From the NCBI RefSeq assembly GCF_017591425.1, contig NW_024467119.1:25517001-25581000 (forward strand): a DNA stretch of 64,000 bases, written 5' to 3'. The position numbers were made by a program, and so were the translations under genes. The notes beneath the pieces were generated by a model that was not told the DNA's origin, did not search any database, and was given only the letters and a program-made list of their open reading frames with translations. The first letter of the stretch is position 1. Every line of letters starts with the position of its first letter. Below are positions 12,441 through 25,317 of the stretch, one piece after another. This DNA comes from Ochotona curzoniae. Its lineage: Eukaryota > Chordata > Mammalia > Lagomorpha > Ochotonidae.

Positions 12441-12782
12441 CTGTTCTCTGGGACGCAGGCAGCTCACTGGCAGCAGGCAGTGTACCTGTTGTTCCAGGGG
12501 GCAGTGCATAAGCTGCAGATGACGGTGGAGCTCCTGGCCCGCCATGCTGGAAGGATGCTCCAGAGGAAGGGGGAGGAGGGAGAGAAGCAGCAGGGCTGGA
12601 GGTAGGTGAGGAGGCCTGGTGCTGTGCTGCATAGAGCTGAGACTGCCCAGAATAGGAAGAAGCAGAAGAGATGTAAGGGGTGTTAGGGTAAGCGTTTGAG
12701 GCAGGAGGAGCAACAGGCTGCTGAGGTCGATACAGTGCTGACCCCCCTGTTCCGAAGGGATACTGCTGGGCTGGTTGATAAG
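12441..12782 (-). CDS. SEC31A: SEC31A coding exon, proline-rich, residues 907-1020
   Basis: 342 nt, phase 1 to 1, the largest exon here. Low-complexity Pro/Ser/Gln-rich, for example SLPPPPSSGASFQHGGPGAP and PPGTTGTLPAASELPAS. This disordered region contacts SEC23/SEC24. Acceptor TGTAG, donor GTCTGC. Confidence 0.95.
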
Positions 12783-14171
12783 CTACATCAAGAAGAAGAA
12801 ACAGAAATTTTGGTTAGTTCAAGTTTATTCATACTACAACAGAAACCCAAAAAGCTATATCATTCTAGGGACTCTACTCAGAATAAACTACAGAAAAAGG
12901 TACATGGAGTATGGTGGCAGTTCAAGATCTGTCCCCAATAAAAACTGCAGCGTTAACACTATCATGAATCAGTTATCTTCTCCCAAACCTTGTAAAATCA
13001 TCGGTTTCCCACATTCTGAATCTGAGGGTCTTTCCAGACTAAGAGTCAATTCTGTAAGCCCGGAGAGAGCCAGTACTTTAATGAATTTACATACTGCATG
13101 GAGGGGGTTAAGAGCCAATCAAGCAAGAGAGCCAACCAATGTTTTAAAGCAAAGACTTAAATTTAAATTAGGGTGATCTTTATGACCAAGGGTAGGTACC
13201 TAGCAGAACTGTGACGCGCTTCTATTAGTACTCTCAAGCACATGTTCACACTGAACACTTGAAAGAAACACTGTCTCGTATTTACATTCATGGAAAGTGA
13301 GAACATTATTTTAACACAAATGGTGGTTATCTAGATTAGTTCTTGTTTCTGCAATTAATTGTAATTTTTGTAAATTGTCTTGTTAATTTTTTCATTTGAG
13401 ATTCGGTGTTTCTTTTTAAATTTTTTTCTTTGCTCTTAAAATTTCGAGCACATTTTGTTTTTAATATTCCCAAGTGCATTTTCTATAATGAAACAAAACA
13501 AAAAATTAAACCCTAATAATGGATAATGTGATTTTACATTTGTTGAAACCCATAGAATAAATATCAACAAATAAACTACTTTTTAAAAAAGCAATAAAAT
13601 CCAGAAGCTCTATCTACAATTCCAAGAGTACAAGTTAATGTGTGCAAACAGTGGACTTTGGGTGACAATGGGGGGTTCAGCGCAGCTTCACTGAATCTAC
13701 CACCGCAGAAGCAGAGGTGGACGGACCGTGGGGAGGGTGGGCAGATAGTGGCACTTCTGCTCTAAACAGGCCTATTTTAAAAATAAATAAATAAAATGGA
13801 TAAACAGCAGTAACAGCAAATGTCCCTTGGAACCACTTTTCCCAGAAGAATTTACATTCCCTAAAGGAAAAGATTGCACTGTATAATTTTTAAAATTGTA
13901 TTTCTTTACACCAAAAGTGTGGGACATCTGCATCTCTTTAACAGGTCCAAGTGATGGCTCAGGCAAAGGAGTCAAATGCTCCAAACACAGTGACAGGACA
14001 GGAGCTACTGCCCAGCCTGCTGATTCAAGCCGGATGCTTCTTGGGAAACCGTGTTCCTCCACTGCAGGGATTTAGCAGTCCTGGGCAGAACTGATTCGCA
14101 CTTTGTCCAAAGTGAATGGCTGCTACATCAGCTATGCTGCTGTGAAAGAACATTAGGGTTGCACTACTTAC
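12783..14171. other. intron without recognised features
   Basis: AT-rich unique sequence. 13650-13750 may be an old interspersed repeat (ACTTTGGGTGACAATG), not classified. Confidence 0.5.
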
Positions 14172-14295
14172 GCTGTGGCTGCGGATAAGGTGGTACCTGG
14201 CCATGCATATGACCCGTAGATGGGGGAAGCGGAGTGGCAGCATTTGGGTTAATATTTCCATGCATTATGAAACCTGGAGGTGGAGGATTTTCTCC
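14172..14295 (-). CDS. SEC31A: SEC31A coding exon with ALG-2-binding motif, residues 866-906
   Basis: 124 nt, phase 0 to 1. Starts GENPPPPGFIMHGN, the PxPGF-type peptide known to bind the calcium sensor ALG-2 (PDCD6), which tunes SEC31A retention at ER exit sites. After it the sequence differs from human (NAATPLPPSTGHMHG). Acceptor TTCCCAG, donor GTAAGT. Confidence 0.95.
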
Positions 14296-14915
14296 CTGGG
14301 AAGTAAGAATATGGTCAAAAAAAGAGGATTACATTGGAAGCAACAACCTCACAAGATGAATTTATAATCTCTGAAATAAAATGCCATGTTCATTTTTTTT
14401 TTAAATTTACTGCAAAAGCAACATCGCATTTTATAACCTCAAAATGATTTTTAAACAGACATGTCCAAAAAAATAACTGCAATGAATGGCCAAAGATGTA
14501 ACAGCCTCATAAAACAGTGTCAGTGATACTTATAATGTCACCAGGATTTTCTGTTTCTAATTGCCATTACTATTTCATACTTTAGAACTATAAATATGCA
14601 TGTCAAAAAGAAAAATTTTATTTCTCCTCAAACTCTGCAAAGCTAAAAAAAAAAAAAGATAAAGAAATTCTAAGAGAAATTACATTTAAACCATTGTTGA
14701 CGAGTTCCAGTTCAAGACATTTTTTGAACTGCCAAAAAAAGAGAAGGGATAAGGAAATTGCTAAAGACTGCTTCTCGCACCACAGAAGCATTAAAACACA
14801 GACAGACAGGGATGGGGCACTTCAGAAAGGGGGTAGGGAAATATATAACTCTCTCTCTATGTATTTCTATTTGGTGAGCAGAATCCTGCTCGAAGCGGAA
14901 TAATGAAGGATATAC

Positions 14916-15008
14916 CTGTGTGTCAGAGGGAGAGGCTGCAGGTGGATGGCTGGGAAGGGCAGTAGGAGTTTTGTTACTCCAGGTAGTGACAGTAGGGGCA
15001 ATTTTAAC
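14916..15008 (-). CDS. SEC31A: SEC31A alternative cassette exon, 31 codons
   Basis: 93 nt, phase 0 to 0, so it can be kept or skipped in frame. Reads VKIAPTVTTWSNKTPTALPS and ends in PSDTQ, matching a 31-residue segment I know from longer human SEC31A isoforms. Acceptor AATTCAG, donor GTATAT (weak, fitting optional use). Its neighbours also join directly in frame. Conservation across mammals supports function. Confidence 0.88.
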
Positions 15009-16002
15009 CTGAATTGAACAAAGAAATACCAATCACAGAAAATAAAAAATGAAAATGTTAAAAGAAAAAAAAAAATCCTCAAAAGGTATTAATACTAGCC
15101 AGATAAAAGGCCAAAAGAGCTGCAAGATAATGTGCATCAGTCAGGCAAATGTTTTCAAAGTAGCTGGGATACCAAACGGAAAACACAAAGTCATAACAAA
15201 ATGATGGGAGTGGGGCAAAAGAAACACAAATATGAAAAACATAAATCAAAGCACGAGGACAATGCCATTCAAGCACCAAGAATAAATGGGAAAAGTGAGA
15301 TACTAAAACTAGGATAAGAAGACATGGCAGAAAAAAAAATGCTTAAGAAAGTGATTTTTGAAGCATTAATAGCATTCATGCCACCATTAATCTGCAAACA
15401 TCCTGACAGAAGTTCCCTTTTCTGGATTTCATTAGAGCCACAAACACCACATTAGTCCCACACAAGGCTTAACAATCACACCGCAAACACTGAAGCTGAA
15501 TCTGTAGCCTAGTCCTCTCCTTAGCAGGAAGGAAGGAAAGCAAGGGCAAGAGAAACGAGGGGTCTGCTAAGGTGCCTCGCACTCCACCATGAGCAGAGAT
15601 GGTGCTCTGCGGGTCACCTGCTTCCCAGCCCTGGATTCTCACATGGCACCACGCGACTTACCTTGGAGTCCAGTGCTTTCCAATGTTAACTCTAAAACCA
15701 CTAAGATCTTTTTTGTCAAGTAAATCTTGAACACACACACACAAAAGAAAGGCCAAGCTGTGCTGACTGGATTGGGAGTGGAAGTCCTGTTAACCTGGCA
15801 TCCTGTTTGCCCTGTCTGCAAACTCCTCTTTAAAACTACAAATCACTGTCTTTACTTATCTAAGGTACTGTATGTTTTAATTTAAAAGAAAAAATGCTTT
15901 ATTTATAATTCAACAACTGGTATCAACGTAGAACAAGTCTTTGAATATTTTTACCTTTTCCCACAAAGACTTAGTTAAACTCAATGATGGAAAGAGTGTC
16001 CT

Positions 16003-16277
16003 AAGGCAGGTGCTATGGCACACCGAGATGCCACTTGGGATGCCAGCACCTCTATCTCTGAAGGCTAATTTGAATCCTGGCTGTTCTGCTTCTGATTCAA
16101 TTTCCAGGGAAGATACTAGGTGATAGTGCAAGCGGTTATTAAGTTCCTGCCACCCTCCTGGCTTTGCATGTCCCAGCTCAGCTGGTTTTGAGTGCTTAGG
16201 GAGGGAACTAGTGGACAGCAAATCTTTCTTTCCCCCTCCCTCTCTTCCTCTGACAAACTTCCAAAAAACAAATAAAG
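16003..16277 (+). mobile_element. CSINE-type SINE, old
   Basis: Head AAGGCAGGTGCTATGGCA; heavily diverged body. Confidence 0.7.
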
Positions 16278-17298
16278 CCTCTTCCCCCCTGTTGCCTTGC
16301 TTTAGTACTCCAAGAAAGCATTTGCTCTAACACAAGTACCTGGGAGATTTAATATTTTGGCCATTGAACAGCCACTTAAAGCTGAGAGAGAGTCAAGCTC
16401 TGGGTTTTGAAATTCTGGTTGGTCACTTGTGATCTGTCTCAGTTTTCCTAGACACCATCTGCTCTGTTGCACCTACCGTAGAGACTTTGAAAGTCTGATA
16501 CAATCTTCAGCAAGGAGGAAAATTCATGTTTGTATATCATTTTCTTTTTTGTATATTATTTTCACCAGTATACACTCAACTACAAGAATACTAGGTAGTC
16601 ACAACAAACTTATTAAATGAGCAACAACAACAAAATACAGAGAATTCTAGTTACTTTCAAATGTAATCTATCCTGGTTAGCTACCAATCAAAAATACAAC
16701 AGAAAAAAAAAAGATGACTTCTTTTTCTTTTTAAACATTTCATGATTGTATTTTTACTCTCACTACAATGAAGTGCAAAATGCCTGCCAATGCTATTAAC
16801 AATCTGTTCTATTTAAAACAGACAAGGTACTTACTAGGTTTGCTATCAGTTAAGTCCACACATTATATACTTATGGGGAGTTACTTCTCACCAAACAACA
16901 TGAAGAATCTCTGTTGTTCTGGAATTTTTTCTAAGTTTGTACATGAAACAGTAACACAGTAAGAAGCCACATTTTATGTGACTAAACATTTGATAATTTA
17001 AAAAATAAATAAGATTAAAACTGTTAATCCTTCAACATGCTCTAAAACCTACACCTTCATAAACCTTTTGGTCACCCACTTTTCTCTAATATCCAAGTCA
17101 CCCAAAAATGTGTATTCTGGATACTCTTCATTGTGTAGATACAGACAACAAAAGAAACCCATACTAATGTGTCACAAAAAGATGCTCAAAAAGACTGTTT
17201 ACTAAAAATACAAAATTAAGTCACTAACAAGATAATTCCTGCTACTGTACTCAAGTTTATAGAATTAATCAAATAGAAATTTCTAGTACAGATGTACA

Positions 17299-17600
17299 AG
17301 GGCTGGCACTGTAATGCAGTGGGTAAGCCGGTCCTAGTTTAAATCCTGGCTGTTTGACTTGTTGTCTAACTCCCTGCTAATGCTCCTGGGAAGACAGTGG
17401 GAGACAGAGCAAGTCCTTGGGCCGCTGCACCTATGTGGGAGACTGAGCTGGAGTTCAGCCTCTTGCATTTAGCCTGGCCAAGCTATGTGAACATCAGCAA
17501 GCGAATCAATGGATAGAAGATCTTGTTCTCTGTCTCTCCCTTTCTGTCAACCTCAGAATAATATTTTATCACTTTCAGACATTATTCAAATAAATAAATC
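17299..17600 (+). mobile_element. CSINE-type SINE, old
   Basis: Head GGGCTGGCACTGTAATGCAG, tail CAAATAAATAAATC. Confidence 0.8.
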
Positions 17601-17710
17601 ATGAAAGACAGATATACCTTTAAAGAGAAATAATAAAAAATAAAATTTCCTATAGAATTAAAAACTAATTTACAGCTAAAATAATCTGTTTGACCAGATT
17701 AATGCAATGA

Positions 17711-18043
17711 TTTATTTTTTTGATGTATCTTATTTTTTATTTGAAAGGCAGAGTTACAGAGAGAGAGTAAGAGACAGAACGAAAGTTCTTTCATCTGCTG
17801 GTTCAATTTCTAAATGACCATAATAGCTCAAACTAAGCCAATTCAACACCTGAAGCCAGAAGCTTCCTCCAGGTCTCCCAGATGGGTACAGAAGCCCAAG
17901 GACTTGAGCCTCTGCTGCTTCCCAAGCCATTAGCAGGGAGCTAACTGTATTGGAAGTGGAGCAGCCAGGACACAATCTGGCATTCATATGGGATGCCATT
18001 GCCACCAACAGAGGCTTAGTTTACTATATCACAGTACTAGCCC
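17711..18043 (-). mobile_element. CSINE-type SINE, minus strand
   Basis: Full length; short duplication ATGCAATGA on both sides. Confidence 0.87.
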
Positions 18044-18204
18044 CATGCAATGACTCTGAAAAGGAGATCATAAATGTCACTTTGACTTATCTAAAAAGTA
18101 TTAGTGCTAAGAAAGGTACTACGTGGTCTACTTTTACCATATCAGAACTGTCTTGTCCAACAAACTAAAACTTTCAATTTGAACAGAAACACATAAATAC
18201 TCAC

Positions 18205-18378
18205 ATGGGGATAATATTGCTGAGCTTGCATTCTTGGCATCTGTGGGTGGCCAGCAATCGGCCCAGGCCTGCCCTTGGACACTGGCTGCCTCTCATAAGG
18301 AACTTTAGCTGATTCTTGCACTGATAAAGGCTCTCCTTGTGCTCGACGAAGTCGGTCACGCAGCTGCACAATATTTGG
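18205..18378 (-). CDS. SEC31A: SEC31A coding exon, residues 777-834 (solenoid end to proline-rich)
   Basis: 174 nt, phase 0 to 0. Begins PNIVQLRDRLRRAQGEP and ends in QMPRMQAQQYYPH. The middle part is diverged from human, as expected for a disordered segment. Donor GTGAGT. Confidence 0.94.
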
Positions 18379-18994
18379 CTGTAAGGAGCAAGAACAAATT
18401 ATCAGAATTCACCCAAACTACAGCAGCATATTGAAAGTCCTAAAGCAATATGGTCATTCAGGAGACCCCACTCGATATGTATTACACCACAGACCTTGAC
18501 ATTTGAGGACCTGCCATTATGATTTCTAACATTCACAACCGGCACTGGAATTCAATGACCTACAGTGTAAGTTCTAGTTTAACTGAGGCAGGAGTTTGAA
18601 TTATGCTCACATCATTATAGCATGACTTCCTACTTGTCACTGCATCTCTTCTGAAGTTTCCTTGTGGTTAATGCTCCCAAACTACAAAACTAACTTACAA
18701 TATACACTAAAGGAGACTCCAAGAGAGTATCAATTGCTAAAGGTAGTAATGGATGAAAAAAGTGACCTAAGACAAATGAAATTTAAAATACTTTTGAAAT
18801 AAATTGAAAGATTCAGATTTGTGGCTCACATAACTCTACAATTATACAGACTTAGAAAAGTATGAGTTGATCACGTTCTAAATATTTATCAAATAATAGA
18901 AAAAAATGTGTTAAAATGTTTCAAGAAATATCTTTTTAAAAGACTAGATAATCCTATAAGTTGGCTACAAGTTCAAAGGCATCATTTAAATTTC

Positions 18995-19324
18995 CTATTT
19001 ATTTATTTATTTATTTATATTGAAAAGGCAGAGCTGGAAAGAGAAGTGACAGAGAGAGAAAGAGAGAGCTCTTCCATCTGCTGGCTCACTCCCCTAATGG
19101 CTGCAACAGCCAGAGCTAGCTGATCTGAAGCCAGTAACCAGGTGCTTTTTTTTGGTCTTCCAAGTGAATGCATGGGGCCCAAGGACTTGAGCCATCCTCC
19201 ACTGCTTTCCCAGGCCACAATCAGGGAGCTGGATCAGAAGTGGAACAGCAGGAACACAAACCAGGACTACTGTGGAATGTCGGCACTTGTAGCCTGAGGA
19301 TTAGCTTGCAACAGTGTCAGCCCC
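18995..19324 (-). mobile_element. CSINE-type SINE, minus strand
   Basis: Starts with (ATTT)n, ends CAACAGTGTCAGCCCC. Confidence 0.87.
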
Positions 19325-19696
19325 TAAACTCTTTCAGATATGTGTATTATCTTTCATGGAGGAGAATTTTATACAATAATAAACTTGAAAAAATAAGTTA
19401 TGAAACTTCAAAAAGTTAACCTCCTCATAAAACTGTAGTGGCAATGTTGCTGTAAAGAAAAAAAAACCTATGCTCCTAAAATTAATATTTTCATTAACAA
19501 TTCAGAATTCAGAGAGGTAATAAGTGGATCCTAGCATTGAATGTTTACAAAACCAATTAGAATCCTGGAGCACATCAAGTTTTGTAGTTTTATTCACTGA
19601 TATTTAATGATAATCCCCCTATAACACACAAAATACTGCAAACAACTTTTAAAAAGTCCATCGACACCCAGAATAACATTAATAATAAAAAGTACA

Positions 19697-19985
19697 GGGG
19701 GCTAGTGTTCCACTCTAGTTGGTTAAGTGTGATGCCAGCATCCTGGCAGGGCACCGTTTCCTTTCCTGACTGCTCTACTTCTAATTGAGTTTCCTGCTAA
19801 TGCACCTGGAAAAACAGCAGACGAATGTCAGGCCCCTGCTACCCACTTGGGAGATCCAAACAAAGCTCCTGGTTCTTGGTTCTGGCCTCGTCCAACCACA
19901 GCAATAGAAGCCATGTAGGTGAGTGAATCAGCAGAGAAAAGATTTTTCTGTAACTTTGCTTTTTCAAATAAAAAAAAATAAATCT
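19697..19985 (+). mobile_element. CSINE-type SINE, old
   Basis: Head GGGGGCTAGTGTTCCACTC, tail CAAATAAAAAAAAATAAATC. Confidence 0.82.
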
Positions 19986-20007
19986 AAAATAAAACAAATA
20001 ATCTAGT

Positions 20008-20286
20008 GAGGCTAGGGAAGTGCCACAGCTGACAAAATCTCTGCTTGCAAAGCTGGCATCTCATCTGGGTGCCAGTCTGTGAACAGCTGCTCTACTTCTC
20101 ATCCAGCTCTCCACTCAAGGCCTGGGAAAGCAGCAGAGGATGGCTCAAGTTCTCGGGCCCCTGCATTCAACAGGAAGACCTGGGAAAAACTCTTGCCACC
20201 CAGCTTCAGAGTGGTCCAGCTCTGGCTGTTGCAGCCATTAGGGGAGTGAAGCAAAGGGTAGAAGACTCAAGTAAAACAAATAAATC
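20008..20286 (+). mobile_element. CSINE-type SINE, old
   Basis: Directly downstream of the previous copy; body GGCCTGGGAAAGCAGCAGAG. Confidence 0.83.
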
Positions 20287-20465
20287 AAAAAAAAAAAAAA
20301 ACCTGAACTTTATTATACACCAAATAAGGACAATGAATTAGAAATGTAAAGCAATTGTTCCTTATAAATAGCATCAGATTAAAATGGATTCAGACATCCG
20401 CCAGTCATGAAAACACTTAATAGTAGCATGTGAGTAGATGGAACTTTCTGGAACATTCCAATAAG

Positions 20466-20614
20466 GCTTAGGGTACCCACATCTCATACTGCAATACCTG
20501 GGTTTGAATCTCAGCTCTGTTTCTAATTCAAGGAGCACATCCAGGGATTTAGCAGGTAATGACTCAAATGGCTAGCCCCCTGCTACCCGTATGGGAGTCC
20601 TATATTGAATTCAG
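20466..20614 (+). mobile_element. CSINE, 5' half split by a nested copy
   Basis: Head-side half of an outer SINE; the rest resumes near 20936 after the copy at 20622. Confidence 0.6.
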
Positions 20615-20621
20615 GTTTCTG

Positions 20622-20910
20622 AGGCTGATGCTATGGCACAGCAGGTTAAGCCACTGCTTATTGCACCAGCTGGACTTCCAGCTGCTCCAGTTCCCATTGA
20701 GCTCTCTACTAACGTGCCTGAGAATGCAACGGAGGGTAGCCCAAGTGCATGGGCCTCTGCACCCACATGGGAGATCTGGTAGAACCTCCTGGCTTCTGGT
20801 TCTGGCCTGACTCAGCCCAACTGTTGTGACCATCGGAGGGTGAAACAACAAATGGAAGAAGATCTGTCTCTCCTTCCACCCTAACTCTGTCTTTCAAATG
20901 AAAAATAAAT
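20622..20910 (+). mobile_element. CSINE nested in an older CSINE
   Basis: Complete copy (GAGGCTGATGCTATGGCAC to AAAATAAAT) between two halves of another. Confidence 0.82.
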
Positions 20911-20935
20911 GTTGGGGGCTGGGGATGGGGATGGG

Positions 20936-21066
20936 AGAACAAACTCCAGATTCCTGGCTTCAGGATGGCCCAGTCCTGACTTGTAGACACTTGGAGGTGA
21001 ACCAGTATATGGGAACTCTCTCTATTTGTGTCTGTGTCAATGTCTGTGTATACCTTTTAAATAAAT
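20936..21066 (+). mobile_element. CSINE, 3' half of the split outer copy
   Basis: Runs from CTCCAGATTCCTGGCTTCAG to a TTTTAAATAAATG tail. Confidence 0.6.
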
Positions 21067-21500
21067 GAAATAAGAAATTAAAGCAGGGTGAAAGTGCCAC
21101 ACAGAATAGATTTCCTTGCTAATATCTGTATTATATTGTGTGGGAATCTAGACACTTTAATAATCACACCTGTTTCACTAACATTTATACCTTTCTAATA
21201 TTAAATATTCCTAAAAAGAATCTTACATGAAGAATCAGCAATTTGATTCAGAATAATTTGGCCTCCCCCACTCATTTCCCTCAACACAAAGCGATCTTTC
21301 ATACTACAAGAGCATCCTGTCTAACACAGATCAGGTGTCCTTAAAATGATCCTTGAAGAACTATCATTAACATCCACCCACAGTTGAGTGATAGAAATTT
21401 AACTGTTCCAAAAAAGCCCATCTACCTAGAGCACCAAAAGGTGCTTACTGGCCTCATCTTACTCATACATTAATGATGACAAACTGTCCATTCTACTGAC

Positions 21501-21674
21501 CTGGTTGGTGTTGTCGGGAAGAAAAGCCAACGCTGCAGTAATACTGCCCTGGGCAGCCAGCAAGTTGGCATACTGACTCATCTTCTCAGCCAGCAGAACC
21601 CCCACAGAATTAGTGTCCATGGCTTGGGTGAGTTGTACAGCCTTTCGCAGAATGACAACTTTCTCAATTAGATC
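21501..21674 (-). CDS. SEC31A: SEC31A coding exon, residues 719-776 (alpha-solenoid)
   Basis: 174 nt, phase 0 to 0. Includes DLIEKVVILRKAVQLTQAMD and KMSQYANLLAAQGSITAALA. Human has AAKMSQ where this reads AEKMSQ. Donor GTCAGT. Confidence 0.95.
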
Positions 21675-22795
21675 CTAAATGAGAAAAAGAAAGAACAATC
21701 CAAAAGAATTTGTCAAAGATATCAAAACCATGTGAGGAAAAGGAAGCAAGAAAAGATTCACAGTTACTAAGAATGTCAAAATCTACTAGAAATATACTAC
21801 CTATTATCAACTCCCTTTGGAAGGCATGGAATAGCTGACCACTATTAAGGTAACTGAAAAAGTTGAGGAAGAAGAAAGTCTCTTACTCACGGATAAGGAC
21901 TAGGTTACCACCTTCCCCTAACCATCCAAATCCTTGCCCAGCAATCTAAAATAGGCAAATATTCAAAGTGAATAACAGGAAGTTATCTGCATGTTGAAAC
22001 TAGGTTTTAGCAAGTGGGGGATGAACATCATATCATCTACACACATTGCACCATTTACCCCAAAAATTCCCTCACTACTATAATATGACCCACATATAAA
22101 GGCACATAACCCTCAAATGGGCACACTGTTTAATTCAACATTTCTCATGTTGCCCTTCAACATGGCAAGCCAGGCTTCACAGAAAATGGACAGGCCTATC
22201 TTATCTGTCTACCTTTGAATACACAACTTCAGTAATGTGAATCAAGTGTTTTTCTCCCAGAAGCAATTAGATGGAAAACCTTTAGATTTATGTAATTAAT
22301 TACCCAGTTGCTTTGTAGTTTTACAGTGATGTTACTGAAATCATAAGGAAACATAGTAAAATTTGGCTGATTTATGTTTAGGGAAAAAACTTCAACATAA
22401 TTAAGAAGTCAATGAAAATAGTCTTCACTTTTACTTCATCCCTTAACACTGAAGATTCTGTATTGGACCGGGGATACATTCTATTACATAGCCTGCATGA
22501 CTTCCTTCTGTGCCCAAGGCAGGAAGACCACTGGACAAAGGGACAGGACCATGAGCAAAAAGAAGTGATCACATTGGGACCATTTTTGCTGCAACCCCAT
22601 TTTCCTATAGTATCATAATGGATTTTGCTTTTTCAAAGACAGCAATAAATGCTTACAACTGACTATGAAAAAACTCTTAGAACATAAACTAGGGTGAAAG
22701 CAATGAACTTCTAGAACAATGAACGTCTAGAATCTATCTTGATTGTATACAAAGAAAACACTAAAATGTGAGGGCCACTTGTTTCAGATGCTAAC

Positions 22796-22941
22796 CTGAA
22801 GGGACAGAGAACTGCTTCCATCTTGAGCTTTGGTCCAACACGAAACTAGCTTCTCAACATTCCCAGCACAGATATAGCAGAGACAAGCCTGTGTCTGCAG
22901 GAGACTATCTCCTTCCCTTTCAAGCCTCGTTCCCAAAAGAT
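22796..22941 (-). CDS. SEC31A: SEC31A coding exon, residues 670-718 (alpha-solenoid)
   Basis: 146 nt, phase 1 to 0. Includes GDSLLQTQACLCYICAGNVE and KLVSCWTKAQDGSS. Acceptor TTCTAG, donor GTTAGC. Confidence 0.95.
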
Positions 22942-23388
22942 CTAGAAAACCAAAGAAAAGCAAAGATGTTACTCAAAGCAATCTGTATGTGAGGCTGTGA
23001 ATAACTTAAGAATCTCATAAGTATGGATTAAAGTTCACACTAATGCCTAGGAGAGACAAAATCATTTTAAATGCTCATAAAAATTTGTCAACTGAATGCA
23101 TGTAGGTGACAGACTGCATGCAATAAATCATGTCACAAGAATCTATATCTGCATAACTTATTTCTATTGATTATGAATAGACTTTCCAATGGTAGGTAGG
23201 TTCAGTATAATTTATGAAAAGAGTTAATATCTTATTGTTTTCATATTCTCATAAGCCTTTAAGGTAGCAAATGCCTGTTTCTTTTTTTCCTGTATTAAAA
23301 CTTATTTTCTTAAAAATAATATTGATTCCACTGCCAGCACTTTAAACATGGCCTATGACAATAATTCCTATTCAAAGGTTGTCATTCC

Positions 23389-23612
23389 TGGGATCAGCAT
23401 TGTGGTACACCAGGTGAAGATGCTACAGGTAATGTCAGCATCCCACATGTGCAACAGTTCAAGTCCTGGCTGTTCTACTTCTGACTGAGCTCCATGCTAA
23501 TGCATCTGGGATGCAGGGGAAGATGGCCCAAATATTTTGGTTCCTGCCATGGAAGATGTCTTTTTCTCCCTTCCCTCTATAACTTTTTCAAAATAAATAA
23601 ATGAATCTTTTT
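23389..23612 (+). mobile_element. CSINE-type SINE with internal loss
   Basis: Head GGGATCAGCATTGTGGTACA; ~80 bp missing from the body. Confidence 0.8.
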
Positions 23613-24003
23613 CTTTTAAAGTGTTCTACTTCTATATTGATAACAGGCAGCATTCAATAATCAGGGTTTCCTTATGTGTCATTTTATGAATGAATAAATT
23701 GAGGGTTAGAAATTATTTTTTCCTAAGTGATACAGAGATAAAAGTAGTAAAGGCAAGATTCTAACTCAACTCTCTGGTTTCTGTCTACAACCAAAAAGTA
23801 TTGCTTTTAAACTTTAACAATCAGAGAACTAACGTTAATAATTTTGACAAAAACACTGAAATGAAGACTTTTCTTATTTGTTGCAGATATATTTGTTAAT
23901 TTTATCATGACAAACTTAAAAAATTTGCAATAACATTTGTATTTAATATTTACAACAATGATAATATCATGCACGTGAAGTAAATATAAAGCCCATTTCT
24001 TAC

Positions 24004-24130
24004 CACAAAGGGCTGAGAACTCATCTGGTTTTGCGTAAGTCAACACTGCAGCTAATGCCTCTCTCCAATTCTTAAGGTCACAAGACTCTACAATCTCTTT
24101 CCAGTTCTTCATCACTACTGCAGTGATGAG
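24004..24130 (-). CDS. SEC31A: SEC31A coding exon, residues 628-669 (alpha-solenoid)
   Basis: 127 nt, phase 0 to 1. Reads LITAVVMKNWKEIVESCDLK and NWREALAAVLTYAKPDEFSA, identical to human as I recall it. Acceptor CCTAAG, donor GTAAGA. Confidence 0.96.
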
Positions 24131-24508
24131 CTTAGGAAAGAAAAACAAAGGGAGAATTACAAGTCTTAGGTATATCAACAAAAATCAACCCTGCCTAACC
24201 AAGCATATCTTTCATAATTACTTGTGCTAGTACTCTATGCCAAATAAAGCTGTAGCAAAGTGAAGCACATCCTTGAGTCAACAAAATGACATAATAGATT
24301 TTCACACAAAACACAAAACTATACTAACACACCTGTAAAATATGAAGAAGAGTAGAGATGACTGTCAGAACTTTGAACAGGAAGATGGGACCTGATCTGA
24401 TGAATCAGGACAAACTACCTCGGCATGTGGACTTCTGAGATGTGACAAGAGGGCCACACAAGAATGAACCTCACCAAGAAGAATAAGCTAGGGTATCTGG
24501 CACAAGCC

Positions 24509-24796
24509 AGGCCAGAGTTGCAGCCTAGCATGCTAGGCCCTATCTGCAATGCTGGCATCCTGTGTAAGCAACTGAGTCTCAGGTTCTCCACTTCTGCTCC
24601 AGCTCCCTGCTACTGCACCTGCAACCGGAGCACGAGGACCCCAGCCATGCATGGGGGAAGACATTCATTGAGCTGTGGGCTTCTGCTTTCAGTCGGGCCC
24701 AGCACCAGCTAATGTGGTCATTTGGAGAGTAAACCAACACATGAGAGATCTCTGCCTATTTTTTTCTCAATGTGTTCTCAAATAAAACAAATTAAT
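24509..24796 (+). mobile_element. CSINE-type SINE, old
   Basis: CACTTCTGCTCCAGCTCCCT and a CAAATAAAACAAATTAAT tail remain. Confidence 0.7.
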
Positions 24797-25317
24797 AAAA
24801 ACATATTTTTAAAAAAAAGAAATAAAGAAGAGAAAGCAGGGGAATGCATTATAGGCTCAGCTGGAAACTGAAAAACACTCAGTGTGTTGAAGATATGTGC
24901 CCCGGGGAGGCTCATGAGATGAGGCCGTGGGAGATGAATGGCACCCAAGGCAAGCACACTGCACTAATTCCTACAGATAACAGAATCCACAAAAGTTAGT
25001 ATTTTACAATATGGAAAATAACAATTAGAAGGCTTAAAGTTTTTTAGGCCTTCTATGCCAGAAGAGACTCAGAATATGAGTAAATCTTTACAGTAATAAA
25101 ATTTTTATAGCAATCTTACATAATGTGGGAAAATGCTTACAATGCTTGTAAACTGTAAATGAAATCAAATACAAACATACACAAGTATGATTATGACCCT
25201 GTCTTAAATAAATTAAAAATACACAGGAAGAGGAATAGGAATATTTTTCTTAATTTTTGGTTAAATTTTTCTACAATTCAAAAGTAATTTTAACCTTTTA
25301 AAAATATTTCATGTATT

